A stretch of 44,009 nucleotides of DNA from Actinomycetes bacterium (GTDB lineage: Bacteria > Actinomycetota > Humimicrobiia > JAHJRV01): NCBI GenBank assembly GCA_023129485.1, contig JAGMBY010000036.1:1-44009 (forward strand). Reading direction: 5' to 3'. Of this stretch, positions 14,606-23,529 are shown in pieces (the stretch's first letter is position 1; each line of letters begins with the position of its first letter). The translations under genes were made by a program, and so were the position numbers. Under the pieces are notes generated by a model that was given only the letters and a program-made list of their open reading frames with translations, had not been told where the DNA came from and did not search any database.

Positions 14606-17600
14606 CTATAATTTAAAGGTTTTGCGGTCTTTGAATTCTGATCTCTTTCCCCTATTCCATTGGCTAACAGGTCTTATATATCCAACCACTCTTGAATAAA
14701 CTTCTGTAGTTGCTCCACATTCTGGACAAGTTTCATGTTCACCCGAAATGTAACCATGTTGTTGACATATACTAAAGGTAGGGGTAATTGTAAAATAAGG
14801 AAGTCTATAATTTTCTGCAATCTTTTTTACTAATATTTTAGAACTCTCACCATCAGGCAATTTTTCTCCAACAAAGCCATGAAAAACAGTACCACCAGTA
14901 TATTTGGTTTGAAGTTCATCTTGCAAATCTAAGGCTTCAAAGATGTCATCAGTATATCCAACAGGAAGCTGTGTTGAATTTGTATAATAAGGAGCTGCTT
15001 CATTTTTAAAAGCTTCTTCATTTGCGCATATAATCTCCAGGAATTTTTCCTTATCAGTTTTTGCAAGTCTAAAGGTTGCACCTTCCCCAGGTGTTGCTTC
15101 AAGATTATAAATATTGTCAGTTTCATTTTGATAATCCATAAGTTTTTCTCTCATAAAATCCAAAACTCTTATAGAGAATTCTCTACCTTCTTTAGTTGTA
15201 ATATCTTTTCTTAAAAAGTTTAGGCATGCTTCGTTCATTCCTATTAAACCAATTGTTGAAAAATGGTTTCTCCAATAACCACCAAATCTTTTTTTAATTG
15301 AATTAAGATAATATTTTGCAAATGGATAAAGATTATTTTCTGTGAATCTTTCGAGTATTTTTCTCTTAATCTCAAGACTTTTTTTTGCTAAATCCATTTT
15401 TTCAGAAAGTCTATTAAGGAATTCCTTTTTTGTTTTTGAGAAGTAACCAATTCTTGGCATATTAATTGTTACTACTCCAATACTACCAGTTAGGGGATTT
15501 GCTGCAAAAAATCCACCACCTCGTTTGCGCAGTTCTCTCTGGTCGATCCTGAGATGGCAACACATGCTACGGGCATCTTCGGGTTTCATGTCAGAATTTA
15601 TAAAATTAGCAAAATATGGTGTACCATATTTAGAAGTCATATTCCATATCGGCTCAAGCACTGGATTATCCCAATCAAAATCTTTGGTAATGTTGTATGT
15701 AGGAATTGGAAAAGTAAATACTCTTCCTTTGGCATCACCTTCCGTCATGACTTCTGCAAATACTTTATTGAAAAGGTCTATCTCTTTTTGAAATTCACCG
15801 TATTGTGCATTCTGTATTTTTCCACCAATAATAACATGCTCATTAGCAATAATGTCTGGAGGTACTAAATCCATTGTTACATTAGTAAACGGGGTATTGT
15901 GAAAAAGAAGAAGTCCAGCACCGCCAGAGAAATTCTCCTGGGGTAAATCAACAGAAAGATCATACTCAAATTCTTTCTCATACTTAAATTCATCCACCCG
16001 ACTGCAAATCCTAGCAGTAAAATCACCCACAGAGTAAGCCTCTTTTCTTTTTTTGTTTTTAAAAATCCTCAAAGTATATTGATTACTCCATTCTTTTTTT
16101 CTTCCTTCTTCTTCGTAAACACTAAATTTATAACCGTTCATACTAAGAAGCAAAGAAAGTCCAGCTGAAAGTTTTTTTGAAGTTGTTGACAAATCCCAGT
16201 ATTTCTCATATTCGGATCCATCGCCGGACAGGATGTTTTTAAGAAAAGTTTCTTGAAGTTTAGGCTCCAGTTGATAAATAAACCAGGGAACCTCTTTTTG
16301 TGTACTATAAATACCACAAACTGCAACCACCAAAGCAGCTAAAATACCATTACCAGAAATTTTGTAAACAGGCTTGGTTTTAGTTCCTTTTTGAGAATAA
16401 CCCTTTGATTTTTCTATTCTTCCAAGGATTCCTAAACTTTTTAAAATTCTTTTAATCTCCTTAGGCTCACTCTGGGAAATAAAAAATGAGTTACTGATCT
16501 CAGCATGACCCTCAGCCACATACCAACCACAAATTTTAACAAAATTTAATAGGTCTTTTCCTTGCAAAAATCTTGAAATCTTAATCTTACTATTTCTAAG
16601 GTAAAATCCTAAGGCATCATTTTCTTCCAGAAACTTCAAAAAGATATCAAGTCTGACAATTTTTTTTCTCTTCCAATCATTCCATACACCCCGGTCATGG
16701 AGATTAAATTGAATATAAAATGGAGTTATTCCCCCATAATACTCTTTTACTTTTTCTTTTAATTTATCAATTGTTCCCCCGGGAACATTTACATAAACCT
16801 TTCGCCAGAGATATGGAAATTCCTGAAGAATTTCTAAAAGATCAAGTTTTTTCTTATTTCCTTCATTCTTCACTGATTTAATAGCTATAAAGCTGTTATT
16901 GGGCTTTAATTTGCTATTGAAATGTTCATCTCTTACCTCTTGGGCTGAAAAAGGTTTAACAATAAATTCTCCATTGAGTTTTTCAAATCTAAAAAGTGAA
17001 TGGGCTGGAGAAACAGAAGCAGTTCCTTTACTTGTCCTGATTTTAACAAACTTACTCCCTTTAGGTACTCTATGTCTGATAAAAGCCTTAACTTTTACCC
17101 AGACCGCTTCACCCTTTTGATTAAAGGACAAAACCTTGAAATCATCATCATTCTCAATAGCAAAACTACCAGGATTATCTTCCAAAACCTGGTGGGATTT
17201 TTTTTCAAATTGGGAATCTACTAACCCGCCAATTTTTTTTATTTTAATCTTTCCATTCTCTCTAATCAGCACCAGCTCATCCCAGGTTAAACTTTGAAAA
17301 CCTACTCGAGTAGGAATATTTATATTAAACAAAAATTCCTGTATAGCTTGCTTTATTTCTCTATAAGACAATTTGTCATATCTAATAAAAGGGGCTAAAT
17401 ACGTGTCTACTGAACTAAATGCCTCTGCACCTGCAGTCTCACCTTGTAAGGTATAAAAAAAGTTCACTATCTGACCCAAAGCAGCACGAAAATGTTTTGC
17501 TGGCTTACTCTCAATCTTTCCTGGAACCCCACCAAATCCACGAATTAACAGGTCTTTTAAATCCCATCCCGCGCAGTACGGTGCAACCAAGGCTAGGTCA

Positions 17601-18091
17601 TGTATATGAAAATCTCCACAAACATGTGCCTTTCTTACATCTTTAGGATAAATTTTATATAACCAATAATGTGCAGAGATTACTGAGGCAATATGATTAT
17701 TTAATCCCTGAAGAGAATAAGTCATATTACTATTCTCATTAACTCTCCAATCTTCGTTATTAATATATTCATCTACTAAATCAAGGCTTATAGTCTTTTT
17801 TAAATCACGAATTCTGGCGTGTTGGTCTCTGTAGATAATATATGCCTTTGCTGTTTTTATATAACGGGATTCAATCAGAACTGTTTCTACTATATCTTGA
17901 ATCTGCTCAACAGTTGGGGTGTCATCTCTGATAATTTCTTTTGCCCTGTCTAAGACTTTATCGGAGAGCTTTTTTGAGGTATCTAACCCAAATTCTCTTG
18001 TTTCTTGACCTGCTTTGAAAATTGCATCAGTAATGTTTCTTTGATTAAATTTGACTATTCTCCCGTCTCTTTTTTTGATTTTTTTAAACAT
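14606..18091 (-). CDS. nrdD: Class III (anaerobic) ribonucleoside-triphosphate reductase with intein
   Basis: An 1161-residue precursor; removing the intein (residues 267-732) leaves 695 residues, normal for NrdD. An ATP-cone (KRDGRIVKFNQRNITDAI) opens the protein. The catalytic barrel includes GDFHIHDL and NFFYTLQGETAGAEAFSS before the intein and TPFTNVTMDLVPP after it. Near the C-terminus are a zinc site (CQQHG...CPECG) and the glycyl radical site RVVGYIRP (Gly1137 of the precursor). It makes dNTPs without oxygen, activated by NrdG from the next gene. Two NrdR boxes lie about 280-330 bases upstream of the ATG, suggesting NrdR/dATP control. Confidence 0.95.
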   Translation of the reverse strand: MFKKIKKRDGRIVKFNQRNITDAIFKAGQETREFGLDTSKKLSDKVLDRAKEIIRDDTPTVEQIQDIVETVLIESRYIKTAKAYIIYRDQHARIRDLKKTISLDLVDEYINNEDWRVNENSNMTYSLQGLNNHIASVISAHYWLYKIYPKDVRKAHVCGDFHIHDLALVAPYCAGWDLKDLLIRGFGGVPGKIESKPAKHFRAALGQIVNFFYTLQGETAGAEAFSSVDTYLAPFIRYDKLSYREIKQAIQEFLFNINIPTRVGFQSLTWDELVLIRENGKIKIKKIGGLVDSQFEKKSHQVLEDNPGSFAIENDDDFKVLSFNQKGEAVWVKVKAFIRHRVPKGSKFVKIRTSKGTASVSPAHSLFRFEKLNGEFIVKPFSAQEVRDEHFNSKLKPNNSFIAIKSVKNEGNKKKLDLLEILQEFPYLWRKVYVNVPGGTIDKLKEKVKEYYGGITPFYIQFNLHDRGVWNDWKRKKIVRLDIFLKFLEENDALGFYLRNSKIKISRFLQGKDLLNFVKICGWYVAEGHAEISNSFFISQSEPKEIKRILKSLGILGRIEKSKGYSQKGTKTKPVYKISGNGILAALVVAVCGIYSTQKEVPWFIYQLEPKLQETFLKNILSGDGSEYEKYWDLSTTSKKLSAGLSLLLSMNGYKFSVYEEEGRKKEWSNQYTLRIFKNKKRKEAYSVGDFTARICSRVDEFKYEKEFEYDLSVDLPQENFSGGAGLLLFHNTPFTNVTMDLVPPDIIANEHVIIGGKIQNAQYGEFQKEIDLFNKVFAEVMTEGDAKGRVFTFPIPTYNITKDFDWDNPVLEPIWNMTSKYGTPYFANFINSDMKPEDARSMCCHLRIDQRELRKRGGGFFAANPLTGSIGVVTINMPRIGYFSKTKKEFLNRLSEKMDLAKKSLEIKRKILERFTENNLYPFAKYYLNSIKKRFGGYWRNHFSTIGLIGMNEACLNFLRKDITTKEGREFSIRVLDFMREKLMDYQNETDNIYNLEATPGEGATFRLAKTDKEKFLEIICANEEAFKNEAAPYYTNSTQLPVGYTDDIFEALDLQDELQTKYTGGTVFHGFVGEKLPDGESSKILVKKIAENYRLPYFTITPTFSICQQHGYISGEHETCPECGATTEVYSRVVGYIRPVSQWNRGKRSEFKDRKTFKL
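15896..17293 (-). mobile_element. LAGLIDADG-type intein in NrdD (466 residues)
   Basis: The insert interrupts IPTRVGFQ/TPFTNVT, a conserved NrdD stretch, exactly. It begins with Ser (SLTWDELVLI, block A) and ends FHN before Thr of the host (block G); Ser at position 1, His-Asn at the end and Thr at +1 are acceptable for splicing. GTASVSPAHSLF (about 90-101 of the intein) is block B. Two dodecapeptide motifs, ICGWYVAEGHAE (254-265) and LKNILSGDGSE (351-361), mark a homing endonuclease of the LAGLIDADG class, with acidic residues kept. Block F is EYDLSVDLPQENFSGGAG. All key positions and the reading frame are intact, so it is probably active in splicing; nuclease activity is inferred. Confidence 0.92.
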
Positions 18092-18651
18092 TATTACGAC
18101 CTTTCTGTATTTAATGCTATTTTTTTACAATATTTGATTGAATGTAATAGTATTTAGTATTAAGTGAAGAAAATTTTTATTTGATATAAATTATAATGAA
18201 TAAAAAATCTTGAATAAATAATAGAATTTAATAAATAAAAAGGGAATTAAAAATAATAAACAAAAATATAGTATTTAATAGAGTTTAATATAAAAATTAG
18301 GAACTAATAAAAATTAATAAATGCAAAAACTAATATTTAGGGTTCATTAATAAAAAATAAAAAATTATTTATATATACAAAATATTGTGTGTTTAAAATA
18401 TTAATACCCAATATATTGTATGTCAATTAGTTTTTAAAAAATTTTTAAAAATTTTCTTAAGATAATTTTTAACAGGAATTTTGTTTTATGATAGGATTCC
18501 TTGAAAAAGCTGTGGCTAATTCATACTTATAAGTTATAAATAAGAATTAAAAGATCATTTTATTAAAGTTAAAAAATTTTACAATTTCAGGATATAAACA
18601 AAAATAAGAAGGTATAAAAAGGCAAATAATAAAATTTCTATTAAAAAGTAT
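18092..18651. other. Intergenic region between divergent nrdD and MFS gene
   Basis: About 560 very AT-rich bases. The only clear signals are the paired NrdR boxes (18375-18421). A minus-strand TATATAAAT next to box 1 could be the nrdD -10, which would give a leader of roughly 270 bases. I see no gene or known structured RNA in that leader. Confidence 0.55.
18375..18421. promoter_or_regulatory. Tandem NrdR boxes upstream of nrdD
   Basis: ATACAAAATATTGTGT (18375-18390) and ACCCAATATATTGTAT (18406-18421) each match the NrdR-box consensus ACACWATATATWGTGT at 14 of 16 positions. Their centres are 31 bases apart, the three-turn spacing usual for NrdR operator pairs. NrdR is an ATP-cone repressor of ribonucleotide reductase genes that senses ATP/dATP. 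The divergent MFS gene (start 18652) could also be affected, but nrdD is the expected target. Confidence 0.75.
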
Positions 18652-19962
18652 ATGAAAAAGCAAATAATAATATTTTCATTATTAAATTTTATTATAGGTT
18701 TAACCGGTATAGTTATAAGACCTTTAATACCAATAGTCTCTGAAGACATAAATGTTGGTTTAGATATGATTGGAATTTTATTGTTCAGTATCTCATTAGG
18801 ATTTTTTATTTCAGGAATTTCTACTGGTTATCTATCAGATAGATATGGTACAAAACTCACCATGTATTTTGGTCTTATAGTATTAATTGTTAGTTCTTTA
18901 GGATTTAGCCTGGCTTACACATTTTTTATCTTAATTATTAGTGGATTACTTATGGGAATTGGAAGAGGAGGCCTAATGGCAGCCATAAATTCACACATGG
19001 TTAATATTTATCCTGAAAAAAGAGAAGCAAATCTTTTGAAGTTAGGTTATTTCTTTTGTTTAGGGTCAGCAATTGGTACTATTGTTGTTTCAATAATGCT
19101 CTTTTTAAAACTGAATTGGAGGATTGCATTTATTATCTTTTTCTTCATTTATCTACTTTTTACATTATATTTTCTAAAGAAGAAGGTTATGAAAAGTAAA
19201 ATTAATTTAGGAGAAGAACAAATTGAGAATTTTAATAAAGAAAAAATAAAAAATTTTAAAAACAATTCAGGAAATATAATTTTAATCCAGGAAGAAGATA
19301 ATATAAATCTTTATAAAAATAAAAAAAGTTTTAAAAATGTTAATAAATTTCAGAAACACACACATTTAAGGGAATACTTAAATCTTTTTAAAAATCCGAT
19401 AATAATCTTTTCTGGCATTCTTCTAATATTGTTTGGTGGAACAGTTGTTGCTTTCTCAACATGGTATACAACTTACTTCTCATCATTTGGTATTAAAGTA
19501 GAAATTAGCTCTTTGGGACTTTCATTATATTGGTTATCGATAACAGGGGGTGTGAAACTTAAGCAGTTTGCAATTAAAAAATTCAAAGATTATCAAATTA
19601 TATTCATAGGATGCTTATTAAATGCAATTTTCATGCTTATTATTACATTCTCACAAAATATTATTATTAAAATTATTGCATCTATATTAATTGGTCTTTT
19701 TTTAGGAGGGTTTACTGCTTTAATAACTTCTTTTGCTATTGGTCAAAAACCTGAATTATCAGGCTTTATTTCTGGTTATATTTTAGGGATGCTATCATTG
19801 GGTAATATGATTTTTCAACCAATTATTGGAAATATATCTGAAAGGTTTGGAAGAGGAACTGGGATATATGTTCAATTGATAGGTTCAGTTTTACTTTTTA
19901 TAACAGCTTTTATAATAACAGTTTTCTATAAATATAAAGAACCAGATACTGAAAACTTTTAA
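18652..19962 (+). CDS. Major facilitator superfamily transporter
   Basis: A 436-residue membrane protein with about twelve hydrophobic helices in two bundles of six. The loop after helix 2 has GYLSDRYGTK, matching the MFS signature GxLxDrxGrr, and a related NISERFGRGTG occurs in the second half. The central cytoplasmic loop (about residues 180-240) is unusually long, Lys/Asn-rich and low-complexity. Family members move sugars, organic acids, nitrate or drugs; nothing in the neighbourhood fixes the substrate. The ATG at 18652 has no strong ribosome site (AAAAAGTAT upstream). It ends 61 bases before the convergent PKD-domain gene. Confidence 0.85.
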   Translation: MKKQIIIFSLLNFIIGLTGIVIRPLIPIVSEDINVGLDMIGILLFSISLGFFISGISTGYLSDRYGTKLTMYFGLIVLIVSSLGFSLAYTFFILIISGLLMGIGRGGLMAAINSHMVNIYPEKREANLLKLGYFFCLGSAIGTIVVSIMLFLKLNWRIAFIIFFFIYLLFTLYFLKKKVMKSKINLGEEQIENFNKEKIKNFKNNSGNIILIQEEDNINLYKNKKSFKNVNKFQKHTHLREYLNLFKNPIIIFSGILLILFGGTVVAFSTWYTTYFSSFGIKVEISSLGLSLYWLSITGGVKLKQFAIKKFKDYQIIFIGCLLNAIFMLIITFSQNIIIKIIASILIGLFLGGFTALITSFAIGQKPELSGFISGYILGMLSLGNMIFQPIIGNISERFGRGTGIYVQLIGSVLLFITAFIITVFYKYKEPDTENF

Positions 19963-20023
19963 TTTTACTTTCAATTTTCTATAAAAAAATATTGAAGTAT
20001 AATTTATTTAATGGTATATCTTT

Positions 20024-20725
20024 TTAATGGCAAGTATTTTTAAGAGTAATTATTTTAACAGTTTTACCAATCTCATTTTCAGCAGAAGCAATTAGAGTAA
20101 ATTCAGTTTCTTCTTTTGTTAAGTTCACCTGAGCGATATTATCATTTGCTGGCAAACCGTCATCCCTGTTAAAATACAATTTAGGTGATGGATCTCCGCT
20201 AACATTAGCTCTAACTCTATAAACACAAAAACCTGTTTCAAGAAATGGTCCCTCAATTATTTCAAGTGTAATTGTGGGGGCCTTGGAAATCAGCTCTGTG
20301 ACTACAAGTTTAAACGAATCTTTTGATTCTTCAAGACTATCTGAAACTGTTAAAGTTACAATATATTCCCCTGGATCTGGATATTGCACCTGAACCATTA
20401 TTCCTTCTGCTATTCTTTCATCCCCCAAACCCCAGGTATATATTAGTTCATCTCCATCAGGGTCAGTGCTTCTATATGCAGACAAAATGATTGTAGATCC
20501 TGCTTCTATTTTTTTATCTTCCCCAGCTCTTGCGATAGGTGGTGAATTCTTAATGCTTAGCCCTTCTTCAGTTTTTTCTTCCTGTTGTTCAATTTTAGAT
20601 TCAAGATCAGATTCTTGTTTTTCATATTGCAAGATACTTTTATTTATGGAATCGATTATTGCATATGCTAAAAGCACAATTATAATTATTGTAATAAAAG
20701 TTCTTCCTATGTTTTTTCTTCTCAT
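20024..20725 (-). CDS. Membrane-anchored PKD-domain protein
   Basis: A 233-residue protein with one N-terminal hydrophobic segment (about 9-26, TFITIIIIVLLAYAIIDSI) that should anchor it with the rest outside. A Glu/Gln-rich stalk (about 33-60) leads to a PKD/Ig-like domain with the typical PPIARAGEDKKIEAGSTI start, STDPDGDELIYTWGLG core and YPDPGEYIVTLTVSD strand. A second beta-rich region (about 150-233) has the feel of another Ig-like module. PKD domains mediate protein or carbohydrate contacts at the cell surface. The particular function is unknown, and no partner gene is evident. Confidence 0.75.
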   Translation of the reverse strand: MRRKNIGRTFITIIIIVLLAYAIIDSINKSILQYEKQESDLESKIEQQEEKTEEGLSIKNSPPIARAGEDKKIEAGSTIILSAYRSTDPDGDELIYTWGLGDERIAEGIMVQVQYPDPGEYIVTLTVSDSLEESKDSFKLVVTELISKAPTITLEIIEGPFLETGFCVYRVRANVSGDPSPKLYFNRDDGLPANDNIAQVNLTKEETEFTLIASAENEIGKTVKIITLKNTCH

Positions 20726-20897
20726 AACCAGATAATTTTAATAACTATATTTTTATTTGTTGCTGTTTATTATAGAATAAACTAAAGTATTCTAATTTTA
20801 AAGTATTTTAATTTTGATTTATATATTTTTTGAATAAGAGATTCTTTTAAGATAAATATTTGTTAAATAAATCTTTTTAAGTTTCCTTTTTGACAAC

Positions 20898-20936
20898 CCA
20901 AATTAGAAATATAGCTATTGTCAATTAATTTGGAGG
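20898..20936 (+). promoter_or_regulatory. Possible leader stem touching the ribosome site of the eRF1-like gene
   Basis: CCAAATTA (20898-20905) and TAATTTGG (20926-20933) form a perfect 8-bp stem with a 20-base loop. The 3' arm includes the first two G's of the Shine-Dalgarno GGAGGG that precedes the ATG at 20941, so folding could reduce initiation. In AT-rich DNA such a stem may be chance. Confidence 0.3.
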
Positions 20937-20940
20937 GTGA

Positions 20941-22050
20941 ATGGAATATAGATTAAATTTAAAAGAGCTTTCTAAGATAAGGACTGAGAAGTACCCACTA
21001 ATAACTTTTTATTTCACAGCCTCCTCACCTTTCGAATGGAAAGAGGAGGCAAATATTTTCCTGAAATCAATGGCATCAAAACAAGAGGAAAGACTCAGTA
21101 AAGAACTATTGGATGGATTTAGATCTGATGTTGAGAAAATAAAAGATTATATAAATTATAAGCTTGGGAAATCGGTAAGAAGTTTAGTATTTTTTACATG
21201 TGAAAATGAAAACTTATTTAAGTTTTATAAAGCGCCCTTTCCAATAACTACCCTATTTTTTGTAGGAAATACCCCCTATTTAAAACCATTAGCAGGAGCA
21301 CTAGATAATTATGGGAAATATATCTTGGCTATACTGCATATTGATTATTCATCAATTTATATAATTGATAGAACTGATATTGTGGAGTGGATTTCTAAAG
21401 AGGATAAAATCCCAGTAAAAACTAGAAAAGCGGGTTGGAAGAATTTAGCTAAACCAAGAGTTGAGAGGAGAAGAGGAGAGTATATTAAAAAACATTATAA
21501 GGATATAGCCAATATAGTGAGAAATAGTATGGATAAAGATATTAGTAGAATAATAATTGCAGGTACAAAGAAGAATGTGAATATGTTTATAAACTATCTT
21601 CCAAAGCACCTAAAAGATATTGTTTCAGCTACATTTCAATTTGATACTCATTATAATGATTTCAAGATTATAGAGAAATCAATTGAAGTGCAGCTTGAAA
21701 GTGAAAGAAGAGATGATAAGAGATTAATAGAACAATTAAAGCAATTAGGAAGAGAAAAGATAGCCGTAGGACTTTATCAGGTTCTTTTAACATTACAAAG
21801 AGGACAAATTGATAAATTAATTATTCATCACAAATTTCAAGAATCCGGATGGCTTTGCAATAATTGTGGTTATCTAGCAAGTGGCGGTTCTAAAATCTGC
21901 CCTATGTGCAAAGTTGAGATGAGCAGAGTAAAAGATATAGTAGATGAAGTTGTAAATAAAGCAATAGAATTTGATATTGATGTTGATTTTGTATCAGAAA
22001 ATGGATTTATTGATAATTTTGGAGGAATGGCTGCAATTTTGAGGTATTGA
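20941..22050 (+). CDS. Bacterial eRF1/aRF1-like protein (baeRF type) with zinc ribbon
   Basis: A 369-residue protein that looks like domains 2 and 3 of archaeal/eukaryotic release factor 1. Residues about 125-150 (GKYILAILHIDYSSIYIIDR) match the eRF1 domain-2 strands, and VKTRKAGWKNLAKPRVERRR (159-178) falls where GGQ and the following RF-R-R helix lie, but GGQ itself is absent. DISRIIIAGTKKNV (200-213) resembles domain 3. Near the C-terminus C306, C309, C320 and C323 (CNNCG, CPMCK) form a zinc ribbon, followed by a domain-3-like end (VDFVSENGFIDNFGGMAAILRY). The stop-codon-reading domain 1 is not recognisable. Predicted roles for such bacterial proteins are ribosome rescue or peptidyl-tRNA handling; function is inference. 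A GGAGGG site precedes the ATG. Confidence 0.75.
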   Translation: MEYRLNLKELSKIRTEKYPLITFYFTASSPFEWKEEANIFLKSMASKQEERLSKELLDGFRSDVEKIKDYINYKLGKSVRSLVFFTCENENLFKFYKAPFPITTLFFVGNTPYLKPLAGALDNYGKYILAILHIDYSSIYIIDRTDIVEWISKEDKIPVKTRKAGWKNLAKPRVERRRGEYIKKHYKDIANIVRNSMDKDISRIIIAGTKKNVNMFINYLPKHLKDIVSATFQFDTHYNDFKIIEKSIEVQLESERRDDKRLIEQLKQLGREKIAVGLYQVLLTLQRGQIDKLIIHHKFQESGWLCNNCGYLASGGSKICPMCKVEMSRVKDIVDEVVNKAIEFDIDVDFVSENGFIDNFGGMAAILRY

Positions 22051-22100
22051 TATTAAGATAGCAAGATATAAAATTTAAGATAGAACAGTATTAAATGTGA

Positions 22101-22170
22101 TTACCTCACTTCGCTTGTCCTGAGTACAGCGAATGGATTCGAGTCAAGCCTTGAACGAAGTAAAGAAATG
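22101..22170. repeat. Interspersed inverted repeat, divergent copy C
   Basis: The stretch TCACTTCGCTTGTCCTGAGT followed by ACAGCGAATGGATTCGAGTC and GAACGAAGTAAAG contains the core CTGAGTACAGCGAA typical of the family, with a second GAACGAAG arm. It is more degenerate than copies A and B. It lies between the eRF1-like and glycerate kinase genes. Confidence 0.5.
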
Positions 22171-22216
22171 ATAGATTATCTATTAAATATAAATTAGTTA
22201 ATATAAGTTGATTTGA

Positions 22217-23356
22217 ATGAAAATATTGATAGCTCCAGATAAATATAGAGAAAGCCTTTCTTCAATAAATGTGGCAAAAGCTATTGAAAGAGGCATAAAG
22301 AAGGTTGATAAGAACATAGAAACAGTTTTATGTCCTATAGCAGATGGTGGAGAAGGAACAGTAGATGCATTAGTGGCTGCAACATCTGGCAGATATGTTA
22401 TTTGCGATGCTACAGGACCATTGGGAGAAAAGATAAGTGCTAAATATGGCGTATTAGGAGATAATAAAACAGCTGTTGTTGAGATGGCAGCTGCCTCTGG
22501 GTTGTGGTTGGTTCCTCAGGATAAAAGAAATCCACTTTATACGACAACCTATGGAACCGGGGATATGGTAAGAAGTGCCTTAGATTTTGGTGTTGAAAAG
22601 GTAATAGTAGGTATAGGAGGGAGCTCAACTACTGATGGTGGGATGGGTATGGCGCAAGCTTTAGGAATTAAATTTTATGATAAGGAAGGTAACGAATTAG
22701 GATATGGGGGAATTCAACTTGAGAAGCTATATAGGATTGATATAAAAAATAGAGATCCAAGAGTCAATAGAACTATATTTGAAGTTGCATGTGATGTAGA
22801 TAATCCACTTACCGGTTCTAAAGGAGCAGCCTATGTTTACAGTCCACAAAAGGGAGCGAATCCTGATGAGGTAAAAAGATTGGACGAAGGTTTAAAAAAT
22901 TTTGCAAAAGTGATTAAAAAAGATTTAGGAAAAGATGTGGAAAATTTAAAAGGGACAGGAGCAGCTGGAGGATTAGGAGCTGGACTTGTTGCATTTTTGG
23001 ATGCAAAACTCAGGCTAGGAGTAGATATAGTTACGGAAACTATAAGTTTAAGGAAGAGGATGGAAAATGTAGATTTGGCAATCACAGGTGAGGGTTCAAC
23101 TGATATTCAAACCCTTATGGGTAAAGCTCCAACAGGAGTTATAAATATAGCTAAAGAACTTAAAGTCCCGGTTGTAATAATATCAGGTTCTGTAGCTGAT
23201 GATATGTCTAAATTGCATGAGAGTGGTGTTGATGCTATATTCTCAATTGTTCCTAGACCTATAAGTTTAGAAGAGTCTTTTAGGAATGCTTCCTTGTATT
23301 TGGAAAAGACTGCTGAGGAGGTAATAAGATTATTTACAGCAGCTAAAAGAAAATAA
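22217..23356 (+). CDS. garK: Glycerate 2-kinase (GarK/GlxK family)
   Basis: A 379-residue enzyme at the family's usual length. It shows IAPDKYRESLSSINVAKAI at the N-terminus, ADGGEGTVDAL near 45, GIGGSSTTDGGMGMAQALG near 135 and GEGSTDIQTLMGKAP in the C-terminal half, all conserved in type-1 glycerate kinases. It phosphorylates D-glycerate with ATP to 2-phosphoglycerate, which feeds lower glycolysis from serine or glyoxylate breakdown. It stands alone, with repeat copy C before it and ddl about 170 bases after it on the same strand. Start ATG at 22217 lacks a strong ribosome site. Confidence 0.92.
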   Translation: MKILIAPDKYRESLSSINVAKAIERGIKKVDKNIETVLCPIADGGEGTVDALVAATSGRYVICDATGPLGEKISAKYGVLGDNKTAVVEMAAASGLWLVPQDKRNPLYTTTYGTGDMVRSALDFGVEKVIVGIGGSSTTDGGMGMAQALGIKFYDKEGNELGYGGIQLEKLYRIDIKNRDPRVNRTIFEVACDVDNPLTGSKGAAYVYSPQKGANPDEVKRLDEGLKNFAKVIKKDLGKDVENLKGTGAAGGLGAGLVAFLDAKLRLGVDIVTETISLRKRMENVDLAITGEGSTDIQTLMGKAPTGVINIAKELKVPVVIISGSVADDMSKLHESGVDAIFSIVPRPISLEESFRNASLYLEKTAEEVIRLFTAAKRK

Positions 23357-23529
23357 TAAAGATATCATGAAGGAACTTTTTCAATAAAGGAGAACAGATA
23401 GATTAATCCATTTCTTATCCTCTTATTTGAGAGAGAAGATTTGAGGGAGAGTCTGGAAAGATTTGTTTAAATTAGTAATAATCAATATTAAGGATCTTAT
23501 AAAAGAGTTTTAAATTATAAATTTGTTCA

